DNA from: Akkermansia sp.
GTDB lineage: Bacteria; Verrucomicrobiota; Verrucomicrobiia; Verrucomicrobiales; Akkermansiaceae
DNA length: 61,929 nucleotides
Direction: 5' to 3'
Assembly: GCA_017477935.1 (NCBI GenBank)
Contig: JAFVIC010000098.1
Span: 1 to 61,929, forward strand
Shown: positions 39,817-51,200 of the stretch, piece by piece
Numbering within the stretch: the first letter of the stretch is position 1
How the letters are laid out: each line of letters begins with the position of its first letter
Program-made: the position numbers and the translations under genes
Notes under the pieces: generated by a model
Databases searched by the model: none
Told to the model about the DNA's origin: nothing
Seen by the model: only the letters and a program-made list of their open reading frames with translations

Positions 39817-42800
39817 TTATTTGTAGAGACGGCTGCGAATGCGCTTTTTAGGCGCTTTTTTTGTTTTTCTGTCGGTCGGAGTGGTAGGCTTGTTGTCGGC
39901 AGCGGGGGCGGCTGTTTTGGTGGGTGCCGCAGTAGTTGCAGCGCTTTCGAACTGTTGCTTGTGCTTGGCGTAGTAGGGCTGAAGAAGCCTGCGCAGTTGC
40001 AGCACGGGGTAGCCATACTTGGTGCAGAAGTCAACCTTTCGGCCGTCAAAGTCGATGTAGGCGTTATCCTGCGTGATAATCATGCGTGGGGTCATCATGA
40101 CTTCTTGCAGGTGCTCGCCACGCAGGATAGCCTTGCGGGCGCGGTTGATGTTGGCTCCGTTCTCCAGCAGGCATACCAGCGCATCTTCGGGAATCCCGTT
40201 TTCGAGCGATTTGCACACGATTGCTTCGGTGTCGGGGTAAGCACTCTCATTCACCCTGAAACCGGCCGCAGCGGCGGTTTTCAGCCCCTCCCAATCGCGG
40301 TTGTGTACAAAGTAGGCCAAATCGGTGGAGAGGTGGAAGGTGCGGGTGTCTTCCGCTGAAACGACTGAGGGTTTCTGCGTGTGGGCTGTCAGGGTTGATA
40401 CATCGGCCGAAACATAGTGCAGCATTTCCTCCACGCTCAGCAGGCCGTCGGCATTGGTATCAACCGCGGCATCGCGGCTGAGGGTTCTGATGAGAGATGA
40501 GGTGAAGACGCCGTTTTTCCACTTACCGGATTCCTGCGCGAATTCAGCTCCGGCAGAGGCGGCCAGCACGTTGATACCCCGCATCTGCTCGTCCATGGTG
40601 AAGAAGTCTTCGATGTAGCGCTTCTTCTGGTTGTCGGTGAGTTTTTCTTCCTCGGGTTTTTTCGCTTTCTTGACTTTCATGCCGCGGGTCTGAACCGCCT
40701 GCACACCATGGGGCAGCGGTACACCGGACGCCGCCAGGGAATCCTGCCCGGCCTCACCCAGCGAACCGGCGTGGCAGGTATCGAGCAGCATGAGCTTGTA
40801 GCGGGCACTGCAGCTCTGCAGGCACTCGCGGAAGCTGTCCATCGATATGCCGGTGCCGGCAATGTCTTCCACGTTAAATGCCGCAGGGGCATAGAAGTAT
40901 TGTAACTTGTCATCAAGCATGCCGTGGCCGGCAATGTAAAGCACCACTCTGTCATGGGTGCGGGCGGGTTTCAGGAACGCCTGCACCTGCTCCAGCACGC
41001 TTTCATCTTTCACCTGTTTGTCAGTGAGCAGCAGTATGTGCTTCTTGTTACCCATGCCGTAGCGGCGGAAGGCTTCCGAGATGTCCGTGGCATCTTTGGC
41101 TGCGTATTGCAGATTGATTTCTTCATCATCGTATTTCGATACGCCCATGGCCACCACATACAAATCACTTTCGCCGGCTTTGGCCGTGCATACCGTGCGG
41201 AATTTAAGCGGAGAACCGGCTATGCCCCTTTCATCCACGGGGATGATTTCGATGTTGTTGACGCCCGGGGCGAGCGGAATGTTCAGCTTGGCGTTGCCGG
41301 ATTTACCGGCGGCTACGGCTATTTTCGGGGTAGGCTGCAGGGTACCGTCGGTGAAAAGTTTCAGGGTCTTGCGGGCATTCGCGCCGGCCTGCAGTTGCAC
41401 ATTGAGCGAAAGTGTTTGCTGCTGTGTATGCAGGGGTGGCAGGGGAGCCTTCACCACGGGCAGGTCAGCGGGGGTGGGTTCTTCGGGCATGTTGTCCATG
41501 TCCAGCCCCTGTTTGCTGAGCCAGCGGCGTGTTGTTTCGCGCAGGGCCGCTTCATCATCAGCATTGCCGCCCAGTTGACGGAGCACTTCAGCCGGGCGGT
41601 TTTTCCACGGCGCGTAGACTGACAGGCTCATGGTCTTGCCGTTCGCCGTCATGTTGAGGAATCGTTCGCAACCGGGGGAGCCGGCGTAGAGCCCGTTGGG
41701 CAGTACCACAGCATAGCCATCCATCTGCGGCGAGAGGTAGAGCGTGGCCACCTTTTCCATTTGGTTGTCATCCTGCAGTTTGACTACTTCATAGCTGTCG
41801 GACGACACCGGCTGCAGCAACCACTTTTTGGCTGCAATCCACACCGGTGCCAGGCGGTGTACCGGAGCATCCCACTTCTTCAGCACGGTGAATTCGGGTT
41901 TGGCGGGATGGATAGAACAGAGTGTGTATTGTTCCTTATTCTGCGCTATCTGTTTGCAGAGCAGCACCCGTATGGATTCTGAATCAGCGCTCAGGATGGA
42001 GAGCAATCTGTATTTGCCGGCAAATTGTACGGCACCGCTGCCGCCGCGAATGAGCCCGCGGTCACCACGGTTCACCACTTCACTGTATTCGTGCATTTTT
42101 GCAACGGCACCCACTTCTACCGGCGTGGGGTTGAAGAAGTAGAGCGTGCCATTGCTGCGCGAGATACCCAGCAGTTCATCGACAATAGCCCCATCGTACA
42201 CATTCCAGGCGTAGTTGCCGGCACTGCATACAAACAGAGAGTTGCCGGCTCCCACCTGAGAATCAGTGGCTTCAATCTTGTCGAGCTTGGTGTACCCCTG
42301 AATTCCCGAGGTGACACGTGCCGGCATGGGGGTAAGTTTGCGCTTGATGGCATCCACCGCCTTTTCTTGCAGGCCTATTTCCGGCTTGCCTTCCGCTGAG
42401 TAGCTGACTGTTTTGTCGATAGCCCGGGGCATGTAGCTGACGGTACGGCTCAGGGAGTTGAAATCCAGGCTTACATAGCGCATACCATCCGCAGAATAGG
42501 TCAGGGCGGCCGTTTTACCGCTCATGTCACCCGATATTCGAAGTTCGTTTTCAGAGGGCATGCGGTATGATATGGTGTGCTCAACCTGAACCGGTGCCAT
42601 GAGGTGCGCGCTGCGGCCCAGCTGAGTCAGTGCGGCTGCTGTATCGTATTGGTGGCCGACGGCTTCGTATTTGGCCTGAATCTCTTTGCGGGCTTTGAGC
42701 CGGTCGGCTATGGTCTTATTGCCGGTACGCTCCAGCTGCATGAGAGATTGAGCCACCGACATGAAATAAGGCGTCTCGGGCATCTTGAGCCCTTTGTAGT

Positions 42801-43458
42801 AGGTGTTTGGGTTAGGACTCTGGTGTGAGGGGTCGGCCCCGGAAATATACCAGGTGGCAAAGCTGTTGTCCGCCGGTTTGACGTAGCAGATGGCGCAAGG
42901 ATACCCGTGCCAGGTGTAGGTGTCTTCGCTGCTGCGGCGACTGGTGGTAAGAACGAGGGCATACACCCCCGGGAGGTTGGTTGCAACCGGGCAATACACG
43001 CTGCCGGGCAGGTTGAGACTCATTTCGGGGTAGCCTGTCATGGCATTCCAGAAGGTGTAGACGGAGGAGTTTTTGCCCTTGCCGTTAGCGCGCGAAATCA
43101 CCCACTGCTTGTCCGCATACAGTATGGGGTCCACCTGGTTTTGCAGGTGTTTCTGGAAACAGATTCCCTCGCCCTCTTCCTTTACAATGTAGGCACGTGG
43201 GAACACCTCATCATTTGCCGGGTCTTTGAGTATTTTTTCCAGATTAGTCCTCAGGGAGCCGGTATCCCCCTCCCACACCATCTCTCCTTTCAGAACCTCA
43301 GCGTAGTCATCGCTGCTCAGTTTGCTCTTTAACTGAGCGTTGATGGAGGCCAACGATGACTGAAGTGCTTTGGGCAGCTTGACCTGCTGGGTGGCAGCGG
43401 TTGCGGTGGTGGTGATTGCCAGAGATATGGCAAGTAGGCTCAGCGTGCGTAAAATCAT
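39817..43458 (-). CDS. Secreted caspase-like (C14) protease with EF-hand loop and C-terminal ankyrin-like repeat
   Basis: This is a 1213-residue protein. A signal peptide (LSLLAISLAITTTATA) is followed by a 700-residue strand-rich, probably propeller-like region. The caspase domain spans about 764-1045: YVVAMGVSKYDDEEINLQYA is the first strand and helix, VVLYIAGHGMLDD gives His845, and LMLLDTCHAGSL gives Cys895. DTNADGLLSVEE (1000-1011) is a complete EF-hand loop inside the p10-like part, which suggests Ca2+ control as in some metacaspases. Residues 1060-1110 resemble an ankyrin unit (LLENGANINRARKA), and the end is basic. It is the first gene of a two-gene unit. Confidence 0.8.
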   Translation of the reverse strand: MILRTLSLLAISLAITTTATAATQQVKLPKALQSSLASINAQLKSKLSSDDYAEVLKGEMVWEGDTGSLRTNLEKILKDPANDEVFPRAYIVKEEGEGICFQKHLQNQVDPILYADKQWVISRANGKGKNSSVYTFWNAMTGYPEMSLNLPGSVYCPVATNLPGVYALVLTTSRRSSEDTYTWHGYPCAICYVKPADNSFATWYISGADPSHQSPNPNTYYKGLKMPETPYFMSVAQSLMQLERTGNKTIADRLKARKEIQAKYEAVGHQYDTAAALTQLGRSAHLMAPVQVEHTISYRMPSENELRISGDMSGKTAALTYSADGMRYVSLDFNSLSRTVSYMPRAIDKTVSYSAEGKPEIGLQEKAVDAIKRKLTPMPARVTSGIQGYTKLDKIEATDSQVGAGNSLFVCSAGNYAWNVYDGAIVDELLGISRSNGTLYFFNPTPVEVGAVAKMHEYSEVVNRGDRGLIRGGSGAVQFAGKYRLLSILSADSESIRVLLCKQIAQNKEQYTLCSIHPAKPEFTVLKKWDAPVHRLAPVWIAAKKWLLQPVSSDSYEVVKLQDDNQMEKVATLYLSPQMDGYAVVLPNGLYAGSPGCERFLNMTANGKTMSLSVYAPWKNRPAEVLRQLGGNADDEAALRETTRRWLSKQGLDMDNMPEEPTPADLPVVKAPLPPLHTQQQTLSLNVQLQAGANARKTLKLFTDGTLQPTPKIAVAAGKSGNAKLNIPLAPGVNNIEIIPVDERGIAGSPLKFRTVCTAKAGESDLYVVAMGVSKYDDEEINLQYAAKDATDISEAFRRYGMGNKKHILLLTDKQVKDESVLEQVQAFLKPARTHDRVVLYIAGHGMLDDKLQYFYAPAAFNVEDIAGTGISMDSFRECLQSCSARYKLMLLDTCHAGSLGEAGQDSLAASGVPLPHGVQAVQTRGMKVKKAKKPEEEKLTDNQKKRYIEDFFTMDEQMRGINVLAASAGAEFAQESGKWKNGVFTSSLIRTLSRDAAVDTNADGLLSVEEMLHYVSADVSTLTAHTQKPSVVSAEDTRTFHLSTDLAYFVHNRDWEGLKTAAAAGFRVNESAYPDTEAIVCKSLENGIPEDALVCLLENGANINRARKAILRGEHLQEVMMTPRMIITQDNAYIDFDGRKVDFCTKYGYPVLQLRRLLQPYYAKHKQQFESAATTAAPTKTAAPAADNKPTTPTDRKTKKAPKKRIRSRLYK

Positions 43459-43633
43459 GGCTTAAATAATCGGAGAGTGTAATACCCGGACATCCGGATG
43501 GTGTGATAGTGATAGACAACAGCGTTCATTTTGGCACAACAGCCTTGCCAAAACAAGCAAAAACCCCAAGGTTCCGTTATTTTTTACGGAATGTTGAAGA
43601 TGACACCGCTGTTTGCCCCGCGTATGCGGGCGC

Positions 43634-44407
43634 TTAATTTGCAGAAATAGCCTGCCCCATCAGTTCGGCTGCTTTCCGGCCGCTCATGAGCATGCCGCCG
43701 AAAATCGGCCCCATGCGGAAACTGCCGCTCACGCCGTTGGCTGCCATGCCGGACACGAAAAGCCCGGGGTAAATCTCTTTGGTGTTGTCGATGGTGGAGC
43801 GCTCGCCCTCTGCGGCATCCATGCTCATTTCGCCGACTACCCCGCCGGTGGGCGTATTGAGGCGAACCCCGTTCTTGCGGGCGACTGTCTTGGCAATCTC
43901 GCAATCATGGCCGGTACCATCGAGCACGGTTTTTGAAATAATGGTCAGCGGGTCTACGTGGAGCCCCTCGCGCAGAACCGGGGTCCAGTTGACGACCACA
44001 CCGCCCACGCGGCCCTGCTTGTACACCACGTCTTCTACGGAATAGCAGTTGAAAATGGTAGCGCCTGCCTGAGTGGCCTTGTAAAGCAAACCTGCTGTTG
44101 CATGCACGGAATCAATAATGTAGGTGCCCTCTCGATAGGGCTTGTAGCTGAGCTCCAGCTCGCGTACAATATCCATGGCTTCCTCTTGAACCACAATATC
44201 ATTGAACATCATCGCGCCACCCCACATACCGCCGCCGGGGGAAAGTTTGCGGTCGAACAAGGCAACCTTGTGCCCGGCTTTTGCCAGATAATACGCTGCC
44301 ACTATGCCGGAGGGACCGCCGCCCACGATGGCGGCATCCAGCACCAGATTGCTTTGCAACTTGTTGAAATACGACTCAATAATTCCGCTAGATACCAGAG
44401 TTTCCAT
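43634..44407 (-). CDS. thi4: Thi4 thiamine thiazole synthase, catalytic His type
   Basis: This 257-residue flavoprotein-like enzyme makes the thiazole unit of thiamine from NAD and glycine. It has the Rossmann start AAIVGGGPSGIVAAYYLAKA, FDRKLSPGGGMWGGAM, and an end ...FRMGPIFGGMLMSGRKAAEL. At the sulfur-donor site the sequence is EGLHVDPLTI: His replaces the suicidal Cys of yeast Thi4 (Cys-Met-Asp-Pro). His-type Thi4 of anaerobes is known to use free sulfide and to turn over repeatedly. It is divergent from thiE. A TTGCAG / TATGCT promoter places ATG 6 nt after the -10 box. Confidence 0.9.
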   Translation of the reverse strand: METLVSSGIIESYFNKLQSNLVLDAAIVGGGPSGIVAAYYLAKAGHKVALFDRKLSPGGGMWGGAMMFNDIVVQEEAMDIVRELELSYKPYREGTYIIDSVHATAGLLYKATQAGATIFNCYSVEDVVYKQGRVGGVVVNWTPVLREGLHVDPLTIISKTVLDGTGHDCEIAKTVARKNGVRLNTPTGGVVGEMSMDAAEGERSTIDNTKEIYPGLFVSGMAANGVSGSFRMGPIFGGMLMSGRKAAELMGQAISAN

Positions 44408-44413
44408 GCTTTC

Positions 44414-44442
44414 AGCATAATTTCAGCAGCTCTTGTCTGCAA
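44414..44442 (-). promoter_or_regulatory. thi4 promoter, leaderless geometry
   Basis: TTGCAG (44442-44437), 17 bp, TATGCT (44419-44414), then 6 nt to ATG. No room exists for a TPP riboswitch. Confidence 0.72.
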
Positions 44443-44483
44443 GCTATAACTACGTCATGCTTCGCTAAAATCCGTTTTTTAAC

Positions 44484-44512
44484 TTGAGGCGTCGGGGACT
44501 TTGTGGCAGGAT
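44484..44512 (+). promoter_or_regulatory. thiE promoter, leaderless geometry
   Basis: TTGAGG, 17 bp, CAGGAT, then 7 nt to the ATG at 44520. No TPP riboswitch is visible between the divergent thi genes. Confidence 0.55.
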
Positions 44513-44519
44513 TTTTGCC

Positions 44520-45155
44520 ATGAAGAAGATTCTTGCTGATTGTCGGCTGTATGGGATTGTGGACATGGGGTATACCAAGCCTGAGCAGGTGGAGGCCCGA
44601 ACCCGGGCCCTGATAGATGGGGGCGTGAAGATTATTCAGCTCCGCGCCAAGGGGGTGGAACTCCCCAAGGTCCGCAAATGGGCCATCTGCATGCAGGCCA
44701 TTTGCCGGGAACGCAAGGTTATTTTCGTGTTGAACGATTACCCCGAAATGGCGGCTGAAATCGGGGCGGATGCCGTGCATGTGGGGCAGGATGGCGGCAG
44801 CCTGGCGGATGTGAGACGGATTGTCGGTCCCGGGGTTATCGTGGGCCGCTCCACCCACAGCCCTGAGCAGGCTCTGCAGGCGCGATTGGAGGGGGCGGAC
44901 TACATCGGTTTCGGGCCGTTGTTCCCCACCGGCACCAAACCCGGGCGCAAGTCCATAGGCTTGCAGGATATTGCTGATACCCAAGCCAAGGTTGGCGATA
45001 TGCCCATGTTCTGCATTGGCGGTATCAACGGCACCACTCTGCAGCAGGTACTGCACGCCGGAGCTCGCAGAGTGGTTATTGTGTCTTGGCTGCTGCAGCA
45101 GGCGGATATCGCGGCGACTGCACGAGCTGTGATTCGAGCCATTGAAGAAAACTGA
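44520..45155 (+). CDS. thiE: Thiamine-phosphate synthase
   Basis: This 211-residue TIM-barrel enzyme joins hydroxymethylpyrimidine diphosphate and thiazole phosphate. Motifs are YGIVDMGYTKPEQVEARTRA, KIIQLRAKG, VIFVLNDYPEMAAEIGADAV, HVGQDGG, VGRSTHSPEQALQA, GADYIGFGPLFPTGTKP and FCIGGINGTTLQQVLHAGA. All ligand positions for the diphosphate look present. It is divergent from thi4, so both halves of the thiamine pathway junction are coded together. The ATG at 44520 is chosen by family start and promoter spacing. Confidence 0.93.
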   Translation: MKKILADCRLYGIVDMGYTKPEQVEARTRALIDGGVKIIQLRAKGVELPKVRKWAICMQAICRERKVIFVLNDYPEMAAEIGADAVHVGQDGGSLADVRRIVGPGVIVGRSTHSPEQALQARLEGADYIGFGPLFPTGTKPGRKSIGLQDIADTQAKVGDMPMFCIGGINGTTLQQVLHAGARRVVIVSWLLQQADIAATARAVIRAIEEN

Positions 45156-45224
45156 AGGTCGAGGGCGGCGCGCTCATGCGAGGCGTAGCCACATCGACCT
45201 TCGGAAATCTTCAATCGTTGATTG

Positions 45225-48200
45225 TTACTTGCGTCTGCGGCGTGCGGCGAGAGCCGCGAGGGCCAGCAGGCTGAGGGTGGCGGTGGCAGGCTCGGGCACG
45301 GTGATGTAGAGCATGTGCTGCGAACCCTGTATACCGAATTGTTCAAACAGGGTGGCCGAGTCAATCCAGTTTGCCGTGATATCGTGACCGTGGATGTCGA
45401 GCATCAGGCGCTCTGCATCAGACATCTCGAAGTTGCCGGTAGTTGTTTCGAACATGAACTGGCCGTTGACTTCGGTGAAATTGCCGTATTCATTACCACC
45501 AATCTGGATGGCGATGACATCGGCACCGGCGCGTTTGGCTTCACCCAAGATATCCTGCTGCAGCTTGATGGTCAGGCCGGTGCCCGACAGGTTATCGACG
45601 TTGGTTCCCTGGAACTGGTCGGCCTTAACGGTGTAGACCGTTGTGGCTCCGGTGGTGTAGGTGGCGCGGTCGCCGGCGAAGGTCATTTCAACCGTGGTGT
45701 CCTTGCTCACGTAGGCGGTTTCGTTCATGCGCTTGGGGGCGATGAGTTCGAAATCTTCTATCGAGCCGACTGCGCTTGAGAGTGAGTAGAGGTCTTCGTT
45801 GAAGTGGGTTACCCCCTGACCGTAGACGATGGAGTTCCGGTCGACCAGAACGGAATCCCCCATATCAACGGTGCAGCTGCTCTCGAGCTCTACCAGTGAG
45901 TTGTACAGGTTGATGTCGTGCACGTAGTTGTTCACGGTGGCGGTGGAGTCATGCACGGTGATGTGTACGGCCTCGGCCTCCGAGCGCAGGGCACTCGTAC
46001 CGCCCAGGTAGTAGCTGTTCTGTGAGCTCGTGTCGGTATGGACGGTGCTCATGGTGCCCTCATAGCTTTCACGGTTGCTGACACTCATCTGCACGTCGGT
46101 CATATCCACATTCTTCAGGCGATTTTCGCCGGTGCCGAGACTGAGTTTCTCGCTGCCGCCCAGCAGCAGGCTGCCGCCTTTCTGCACGGTGAGGTTGTTG
46201 ATGTACTGAGTCTTGCCGTGAATGGTCTGCATGGCGGCATCGGGGCCGTTGATGGTGGCATTCATGGCGGATTCTGCGCTATTGCTGTGCAGCACCTGCA
46301 GTACGGTTTTGTCTTTCACCTGCAGGTCACCGGTCATGGTATTGTGGTCCTGTATGGCCACGTAGCCCATGTACTCGGCGGTGCCCATCTCTTTTTCCGT
46401 GGCACCGGCGCTCATCTGCTCGTTATTGAAGACGAGGTGCACATTGTTACCCGTGAGCTTGCCGTCAAACTGCATGATGTGGCTGTAGTTGAGTTTCTCA
46501 ACCACGGCAATGTAATTAGCCAGATCCTGTCGAGCGGTATCGTTGCCGGCGTTTTTCAGGTTTTCTTGCAGCTGAGCCAGGCTGGCGTTTGAAACCCACT
46601 CATCGGGCGAGTAGTTGTGCGTGTTGAACGTGACGGTAGCCCCCATGTCGATATCGAGCGTTTTGGCACTGGTTTTGCCGTCTCGTCCGCTTTCTTCCGT
46701 GCTGAGAGCCTGCCAGTCGGAGCGAGCCGTGACGGTTGCTCCGTCTTCCAGGTTAATCCAGCCGGCAAGACCATCTTCGTTGTTGTCGATACCGGAGTGT
46801 ACATTGGCCCAGGCATCAGGCCCGACTTCACCATCGGCTGTCACACCATCCGGGCTGTACATGGCCAGTATGCCACTTTTACCCACGGTGAGTGAATACA
46901 TGGTTTCTGTATTTTCAGGGGTGCCGACTATCACACGGGCACCGGCAGCGCTGCTCTCGATGTCGGGGTTGATACCGGCATAGATATCTTGCGCCACCAG
47001 CGCGCGATGTACGGATAAAGTACCGGCCTCGACCTTCAATTCTGTCAGCCAGGCATCGTACACGGTCTGGGTGGTGGATGTACCCTTCTTGAGCACGTTG
47101 AGATTACCGATTCCCTCGCCACCCAGGTGGTGGTGTGCCTGCCCGCCCAGCTCAGAATGGCTGCCGGTATAGTCCACCGATACCTGGAAATCGCCATACC
47201 CGAGAGCGCCGTCGTAGTCACCATCTCGCAGACCCGTGATTTCGAGTGTGATGGCACGGTTATGGCTCATGTTGACGACAGAGGAATTGATGGGGCCACC
47301 GTTGTTGCCACCACCTACCAGGTTGTTCACCTGTGCATACTGTCTGCCCTCTGCCTGTTCACCTACTTCAATGGGGTCGAGAGCCAGTACCGTACGGTTG
47401 GTGCCGAAGTCTGTGGTGACGGAGAGGTCGATGGTAGCGTTGAGCCAGTCATGGTGTGAGCCTTCTTCCTCCGTATTGGCTTTGGCGGTGGACATGATAT
47501 CCAGCTGCACGTTACCGCCGAAGGGCTGACCGTCAGGGGAGGGGTATTTGTACTCACGCTGCTGCCAGATGTTGCCGTCCATGCGGATGGTGCCGGAGAA
47601 ATCGCCCGGGTCGAGCACCTTGAACACGGCGTAGGTATATTTGCCGCCGTAGGCTGCCGCCTGGTCCTCTGAGAGCGAGGTGCCGCGCAGCACCACTACC
47701 GTGTCGCTTTCACCGGCCAGTTTCGTGAGTACCAGCTTCTTGTCATAGGCATTGGTGATAAAAGCATCTGCCGGTGCCGTGTTCGTAGTCGCGTCCGGGT
47801 CGAAGAAGGAGTTGACATACACAGCATTTTGTATGGTTGTCGTCTGCATCAGGTCATACCCGTCCTTTTTCTCATCTGCAAAGTCACCCTGCAGGGTAGC
47901 ACCGTTAGTGATAGTGACCAATCCTGTACCCAGTGCATTCTCGTGCTGCATGACCAGGCGCCCACCCTGCAGCAAGGTGCCGCCGGAGTAGCTGTTATCC
48001 GTCGCGATGACCAAGGTGCCGCTGCCGTACTTCTCGAGGTTCGTTTTCCAGCTGTCCCCCTCAAAGCCGTTCTGGTACTGGCTGAACATGGCGCTGAGTT
48101 CATCCTCGGTGGCATCTCTTATTGTGCCATCGCCGTAGAAGTAGTAGTTCGTACCGTCAGATGTCACCGCGTTGCCGTTGGTGACGTCCACATACTCCGA

Positions 48201-51200
48201 GTTCACGATAACGGAAAGCGGGGCTACCTTACCCACAATCTCAACAGCCTGGTATTTCTTGCCGAATTTCTCCGTTTCGCTGAATCCGTTGACCTGCAAG
48301 TTGTCGGCCACGGTGCCCGGTTGCAGACTGTCCTGGGTGGTTTCCACACGCACGGTTTGTTCGCCTGTCAGGTGCTTGGTTGCCTCCCACTCGTCCGGGG
48401 TGTAGAGGTTGCCGAAGAGCACCACGTTACCGTTGGAGAAAGCGGTGTTCTCTTTCCAGTGATAATCGTAGGCCGGGGCCTCATTGCGGTTGGTATGGCT
48501 CCAGGTGAAGTCACCATCGGTACGGCTGACCATGCCCGACCAGGTGTTGCGCGGGTCACCCATCACGGTCATGACCAGGTAGTCCTTGCCACCTGTGTTG
48601 TGGTTTCCGTTGGTGCTGTCGAGCGTGTCCACCATGCCGAAGTAGCCGTAACCCAGCGAGATAAGCCGCTCAGCGAAGTCTGAGGAATCGCCCGTCTTAC
48701 CTACGGTAATCTGGTCGGCCTCGGCCAGGTAGTACATGCGGTTGCTGTACGGGGTCAGGGTGAAGTTCACACCGCTGAAGTTGATATTCAGCTTGGTGGT
48801 GTCTTCCATCAGGTCGAGGGTTCCGTTCACCGTCAGCAGCATGTGCTCGCTCGGGCGCTCGTGTCCGGTGATAACGGTTTGGGAGCTGTTGTAGTTTTGC
48901 CACCAGGGTTCCACCTCATTCACGATAAAGGTGATAGCTGAGTCGGTGTCCATACTCACGGTACCATCGACCACCGCTGTGGTGGGCACCGTTACCCCTT
49001 CAGCGGGGGCTTGGGTGTAAACGGTGAGGGTTTTGTTGCCATTGATGGTGACGGTGTCACTGGTATCGTACTTCGTGCCGGAGATGGTTCCCCAGCCAAC
49101 TTTGGAAACTTCAGGCAAATCGCCGATAGTAGGATAGTAGGAAGCCTCCGTCTTCTCATCCGTCACGCCGAGGGACAGTCGGCTGCCGCTGACGAGGTTC
49201 AGGTTGCCGCTCAGGCCCAGACTGTTGAAGGCCAGCAGGCCGCTGGCGACAGAAACGTCGTTCATCTGCGCGGTGTGGATGTATTGGTTAGCCGCGCCGA
49301 GTTTGATGAGGCTGAACATCCCCTCCTGCCCCATGCTGTGACCGCCGAAGCGGGTTTCGTAGTTATTGTCGGAGGTGGAGGCGCCGAACCCGTCGTCATA
49401 ACGCACGTGCCCCTGACCCGGTTCCACATAAGACTGGGCAAAGCCAATGGCACCGGAGTAGATGTAGTTCACGTTCTCCGTCTCGTGCTGACCGAGCTGC
49501 AGGGTGGTTTCGGCGTTTGCTACGGTGCGCACGCGCCAGCGTTCATCGGCCTGAGACAGATTCTTGTAGACGTGTTCGCCTTCATCGGCAGAGGCTGATT
49601 GGTCGTATACCCAGCCGGTGCCCAGGAAATCGGCAGAGAGACCTCGCAGTGCCACATTACCGTGGCTGACCAGGATGTTGGTATAGCTTTGGCGGTTCGT
49701 GTCATTATTGGGGGCCTCCTTCTGCCAGTCGCGGGTGAGGTCCAGTTCGGCGTATTGCAGCTTGCTATCGCGCAGCATGACCTGTACCGTACCGCCGGAG
49801 CGTTCCTTGGTCATGTCCATTTCCAGCTGCGAGTCATTCACCGTGTTGAGGGTTTGCACCGTACCGGAGAAGGTGGTCGCGGCTTTTGACGGATCTGCGT
49901 CGAACAGCGAGAAGGTGGTTACATAGCTCTGATCCTTGTAGCCATCCCAGGTGGAGGAATATGACTTGAGAACCAAGGTGTCCTTTCGGTTGTTCGGCAG
50001 GTTGGTGTCGGTAGCAGCCGTGCCGACGATGGCTCCGCTGAGGGTCAGGTTGCGCCAGTGGCGGGGCACGTTGGCATGATCATTCGAACCGAGGTGGTTG
50101 AAAGTGGAGCGGGCAAAGGAGATGGTAATCTGGTTGTTTGATGAGTTTCCATCTGTATCGACGAACTCAATCCTGTTAGTCAGGATGGGGTTACGGAAGC
50201 TGGAGAGGAAGTCATCGCTGTGAGTGTAGCACACCATCATTTCGGCACCGTGTTGCGACACATCCACCCATGAATCCGTATAGCTGTTCCAGGCCGGGAA
50301 TGTCCAATCCTTATCCGCATGCAATTTGATGGTGCCGGTGCCGGCGGCACGGGCTATGCCCAGGTACAGGCCGCCATCTTGCACGTCAATACCGCCGGAG
50401 AAGGTATTGCTGGTGTTGAGTACCAGCAGGGCATCCCCGGTTTTGATGATGGAGGTGGGGTTTTTCTCATCAATGTCAGCAATGGAACCGAAGCCGTTGG
50501 CTGTGGTGGTGAAGGCGTAGCCGAATTTAATCTGGGCGTCATCTGTGACGTTGCCGGCGTAGCCTTCATTCTTCTCTGCTGTCACATAGATGGTACCCGG
50601 TGCTACGGTGCCCTGAATATTCACCAGGCGCCCGGGAGCTTCGACAGCTTCGCCGTGCATGTTTTCATCGGCAAAGGTGACGGTGTTGCCGTTCACATAG
50701 ACACCGGGATTTTTGCCGTTGAATGCCTGTTCATGCCAGCCGGTGTTTTCATCGGAGCCATCGGCACGCCATACATTACCCATGACCAGGGTGCGGTGGT
50801 CATAATCGCCCAGCACCGTTCCGTTGGTTTCGCCGCTCCAGATGTAGCCTTTCTCCGGGTCGAGGGCAGGGGGCCAGTTGGCATCCACGCTCAGATTTCC
50901 TACGTAGATGATGCCGTCCTCGTACATCAGATGGCCGGCATAGTTCACACCATCGGTTGTGGTAACGGCTACCTTTTCATAGTTGCCGAAATCATAGCTG
51001 CCGTTACCGATGTCGAAGAGCGCAATACGGTCGCTGCCGGTCGGAATTTTCGCGCCCTGAATGGAGAGGAATGAGCCGATGTTCAGCCCCATATTGTTAT
51101 TGAGGGTGAACAGTGCAGAGCCTTCGCTACCTGTCGTGCCGCTGCCGGTCAGCATGATGTCACCACCCATGGTCCAGGTGGTTCCTCTGCTGCCATCAAT

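Noticed and set aside
44408..44519. TPP riboswitch before thi4 or thiE
   Set aside because: The gap is 112 bp, both promoters place ATG 6-7 nt after the -10 box, and no THI-box sequence is visible.
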